DNA of 16,566 bases from contig NZ_JADWYQ010000077.1 in assembly GCF_022414575.1 (NCBI RefSeq), positions 1 to 16,566 of the forward strand, read 5' to 3'. The position numbers and the translations under genes are program-made. Below, piece after piece: positions 14,531 through 16,566 of the stretch (the first letter of the stretch is position 1; the number at the start of each line of letters is the position of its first letter). The stretch is from Streptomyces sp. MUM 178J. GTDB taxonomy: Bacteria; Actinomycetota; Actinomycetes; Streptomycetales; Streptomycetaceae. Below the pieces are notes generated by a model. That model was not told the DNA's origin and searched no databases. It saw only the letters and a program-made list of their open reading frames with translations.

Positions 14531-15375
14531 GTCGCTGACCGGTGGCATCTGTGGCACAACCCTGCGCGAAGCAGCCCTGAGCGAGGTCAAAGCGCACAGC
14601 ACCTGCTGGGCCGCCGTACTGGACGCCCCCATCTACAACGGGCCCCGCGCCCAGACCACCCCCGAATGCTGGCACCAGGTCCACGGCCTGCTCAAGAAGG
14701 GCGTGGGCCTGCTCGAATGCGCACGCCGCCTGCAACTGGCCCTGAACACCGTCAAACGCTACGCCCGCGCCGACCGGCCCGAGCGCATGCTCCGCGTCGC
14801 CAAATACCGCGCCAGCCTGGTCGACCCCTACCGCCAACACCTGCGCAAACGCCGGGCCGAAGACCCCGCCATCCCCGTCAAGCACCTCTTCAAAGAGATC
14901 AAGGCCCTCGGCTTCACAGGCTGCCTGAACCTCCTGCACAAGTACATCAACCAAGGCCGTGCGGACGCCGACCGCAGTCACATCTCCCCGCGCCGGCTCG
15001 CCCGCATGCTGCTGACCCGGCCCGACAACCTCAAGGCCGAGAGCTCGGCCTTGAGGTTGTCGGGCCTCTTCGCCCCCCCTCCTTACACCTCACACCGACA
15101 ATGCCGACGCGCTCACGCACTGGGCCACCCAGATCCGCGACGCCGACCTGCCCCACCTGCACGCCTTCACCCGCGGCCTGGAACGAGACCGCGACGCCGT
15201 CAACGCCGCACTCACACTTCCGTACAGCAACGGCCCCACCGAAGGTGTCAACACCAAGACCAAGCGAATCGCACGCCAGATGCACGGACGCGCCGGCTTC
15301 ACCCTGCTCCGCCACCGCATCCTCCTCGGACAGCGGCACGCTCCGTCACCGCCGAAAGTGAGACAGGGCCGTTGA
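14531..15375 (+). pseudogene. ISL3-like transposase, three frames
   Basis: VADRWHLWHN (14531-14560) carries the second catalytic Asp of ISL3 transposases. An extra C in the CCC at 14560-14562 then shifts the frame to REAALSEVKAHSTCWAAVLD, WHQVHGLLKKGVGLLECARR, NTVKRYARADRPERML, HLFKEIKALGFTGCLNLLHK and LARMLLTRPDNLKAE. At 15019-15066 the sequence turns back on itself in a palindrome, and about 30-40 residues of the usual domain are missing. A third frame resumes with HTDNADALTHWATQIRDADL, HAFTRGLERDRDAV, GPTEGVNTKTKRIARQMHGR (with the catalytic Glu) and LLRHRILLG, stopping at 15373-15375. It is inactive. Confidence 0.8.
15019..15066. repeat. 23-bp foldback palindrome inside transposase relic
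   Basis: The 23-base arm at 15019-15041 and its exact complement at 15044-15066 are separated by only two bases (AG). The left arm is genuine transposase coding sequence (RPDNLKAE); the right arm is its reverse complement and does not fit the family. This looks like an inverted duplication rather than a natural terminator. Confidence 0.9.
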
Positions 15376-15388
15376 CTGGACAGACCCC
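15356..15388. repeat. Right terminal inverted repeat of ISL3-like element
   Basis: Read from the outside the end is GGGGTCTGTCCAGTCAACGG, the GG...TGTC-type tip usual for ISL3 elements. Flanking SUKH coding sequence (SWYADRY on the minus strand) begins immediately at 15389, which fixes the border. Confidence 0.7.
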
Positions 15389-16499
15389 GTAGCGGTCTGC
15401 GTACCAACTGGTGTCGATGTCGGGGTTGCGCAGGGTTGCCCAGAAGTGGTCGTCGGGGATGGGTGGTATCGGGGGGTGGCCGAGGTCGGCGTGGAGTTCG
15501 GCGAGCCAGTGAAGGCTGAGGTTGCTGCGGGTGGCCGCGATGTCGCATATCGCTTGGTGCGGCGAGCCCCATGCCGCGTGCACCATCTTCTCCGCGGCCC
15601 ATCTGCGGAGGCTGTCCATGTGCTCGTCGGCCTGAGCCATTACCGTGCGCAGGCGCAGGCCCAGCGGGCTGGCCTGGCCGGGCCGTACGGTCTCGCCCCG
15701 GTCCAGGGCGTCCAAGGCCGAGCTGACTTCGGTGTATTTGGCCAGCCCGGTCTCAACGGCCAGTCTGCGCATCTGCTTGCGCACCGCCTCGGCCACGTGC
15801 TCGCGGGGCAACGTGGCTACCAGGGCGCCCAGTTCCTGCAGTCCGTACAAGGAGCCCACCCTGAGTGGCTGTGCCGGGCCAGGCAGATTCAGCGCCGGCA
15901 GGCGCGTGTGCGGCCCGGGCAGAGGGTCGTCGGCACTGCCCCACTGAGGATGGGGAGCGTATGCCGACTCCCAGATCAGCCGGCCGTTGAATACCACCGC
16001 GCCCGCTTCCTTGCCGCTCTCCAGCTTGTCGGCCTCCTTCGCCAGGTAGGCGCCCAGCGTGTTGGCGCACCCGAAGCTGGTGCCGTCCTCGTCGAAGAAC
16101 CGTCCGATCGCGCCATAGCAGTCCCGCCCATGGCGGCAGTCGATCGTCAGGCCGTCGGCAGTGCTTCCATAGGAACCGAATTGGAGGTAACCGTGGTGCC
16201 AGTAGCACTCGGCTTCCTCCTCGTCCAGGTCTGCCGCGACGTCTCGCAGGAAGCCGGTTGCCACCTCGATCTCCCGCACGCTCAGCAGCCGGTCGTGCGT
16301 GGAGAACCGGAATGCTTCCGCTTCGCCCTTCGCCCCGTTGTGCCGGCGCAGCGAGGAGATCAGGTCGGGGTGGAAGGTGACTCCCAGCTCCTGTTCGGAC
16401 GCCCGTATCTCCTTGTCTGCGGCGGGTGGGCCGAGTGAGGCGAAGGTGCGCGGGGCGTGCTCGCACAGCCATCTGTCGATGCGGTCCCACGAGGTCTCT
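15389..16499 (-). pseudogene. SMI1/KNR4 (SUKH) family protein, cut at both ends
   Basis: About 370 codons on the minus strand. The N-terminal part reads WDRIDRWLCEHAPRTFASLG, ASEQELGVTFHPDLISSLRR, HNG, SVREIEVATGF, CYWHHGYLQFG, LTIDCRHGRDCYGAIGRFF and GCANTLGAYLAKEADKLESG, which is the SMI1/KNR4 pattern (E..LG..FP.DL..S..RH.G; DC.PG..G.....). The C-terminal half (LYGLQELGALVATLPREHVA and onward) is not recognised. The recognisable domain begins right at the IS3-like end (16500) with no usable start codon upstream; the first in-frame GTG (16279) would drop the start of the domain. The 3' end runs into the ISL3-like repeat after SWYADRY. SUKH proteins often serve as immunity proteins to secreted toxins; no toxin is visible here. 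Confidence 0.75.
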
Positions 16500-16566
16500 T
16501 GAACCGTTCCGGGTTCGGTAGGGACTCGATCATTTGAGAGGATCGAGTCATGGCACGTCCTTCCCA
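16500..16566 (+). mobile_element. Left end of an IS3-like element
   Basis: Begins TGAACCGTTCCGGGTTCGG, an IS3-type terminal repeat, directly abutting SUKH coding sequence. Inside, GACTCGATC (16523-16531) and GATCGAGTC (16541-16549) form a 9-bp stem whose loop and edge hold the GAGAGG ribosome site, and the right arm touches the ATG at 16550. The element continues beyond the window. Confidence 0.6.
16550..16566 (+). CDS. IS3-like orfA, first codons only
   Basis: ATG 16550 gives MARPS before the window ends. GAGAGG lies eight bases upstream. Streptomyces IS3-family OrfA proteins commonly start MARPSK, and the neighbouring terminal repeat agrees. Five codons are too few for a firm call. Confidence 0.45.

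Larger units (their letters stand above)
14525..15388 (+). mobile_element. ISL3-like insertion sequence, 5'-truncated
   Basis: Relic of an ISL3-family element that keeps the right end. The left end and the first roughly 170 transposase residues are gone, joined to the ISAs1-like relic around 14455-14525. The right end lies in the SUKH gene on its right. No target duplication can be checked because the left end is missing. Confidence 0.75.

Noticed and set aside
14520..14981. Minus-strand open frame of 153 codons
   Set aside because: Antisense of the ISL3-like transposase relic, with no ribosome site or motif.
15019..15066. Rho-independent terminator
   Set aside because: It lies within transposase coding sequence on an interrupted frame, with no T-tract, and the right arm is a copy of the coding left arm.

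Overview
The window is high-GC actinobacterial DNA and reads like the end of a Streptomyces (or close relative) linear plasmid or chromosome. The left edge (1-160) carries seven back-to-back hairpins with three-base loops, the architecture of a Streptomyces telomere on the 5' strand. It is followed by a set of minus-strand genes, all reading toward the end: a small unknown protein (5749-6081), the telomere-associated protein Tap (4200-5735), a small protein in the position of the terminal protein Tpg (3611-4183), an unknown protein (2903-3394) and a TtrA-type superfamily 2 helicase with helicase-associated repeats (339-2849). Together they look like a self-contained end-maintenance kit: Tap binds the telomere and recruits the terminal protein that caps and primes the 5' end, and TtrA is the telomere-proximal helicase linked to conjugation in SLP2. 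A nested, fully symmetric operator-like repeat (6110-6160) lies between this unit and a divergent zinc-ribbon gene (6225-6434).

At about 6384-6391 the telomere module ends abruptly inside other DNA. The zinc-ribbon frame loses its natural end, and on the minus strand a condensation domain of a non-ribosomal peptide synthetase (NRPS) is cut off in mid-domain. From here to 12886 lies the relic of a lipopeptide-type assembly line: fatty acyl-AMP ligase C-terminus, carrier protein, condensation, adenylation, carrier, condensation, then (ATGA overlap) a second gene with a TubC-type docking domain and a condensation domain. It has two in-frame TGA codons, three frameshifts and truncations at both ends, so it is either a decaying pseudogene or contains several sequence errors.

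From 12887 to the right edge the DNA is an insertion-sequence graveyard: an MFS transporter fragment fused to the ligase fragment; the C-terminal relic of an IS5-like transposase; two small membrane-protein genes; an ISAs1-like transposase relic; an ISL3-like relic with its right inverted repeat and an internal 23-bp foldback palindrome; a SMI1/KNR4 (SUKH) gene cut by the ISL3-like element at its 3' end and by an IS3-like element at its 5' end; and the first codons of that IS3-like element's orfA.

The overall picture is a linear-replicon end, with a non-archetypal telomere and its own capping genes, joined onto accessory DNA whose biosynthetic genes are breaking down. All family assignments come from reading motifs by eye; no database search was run.
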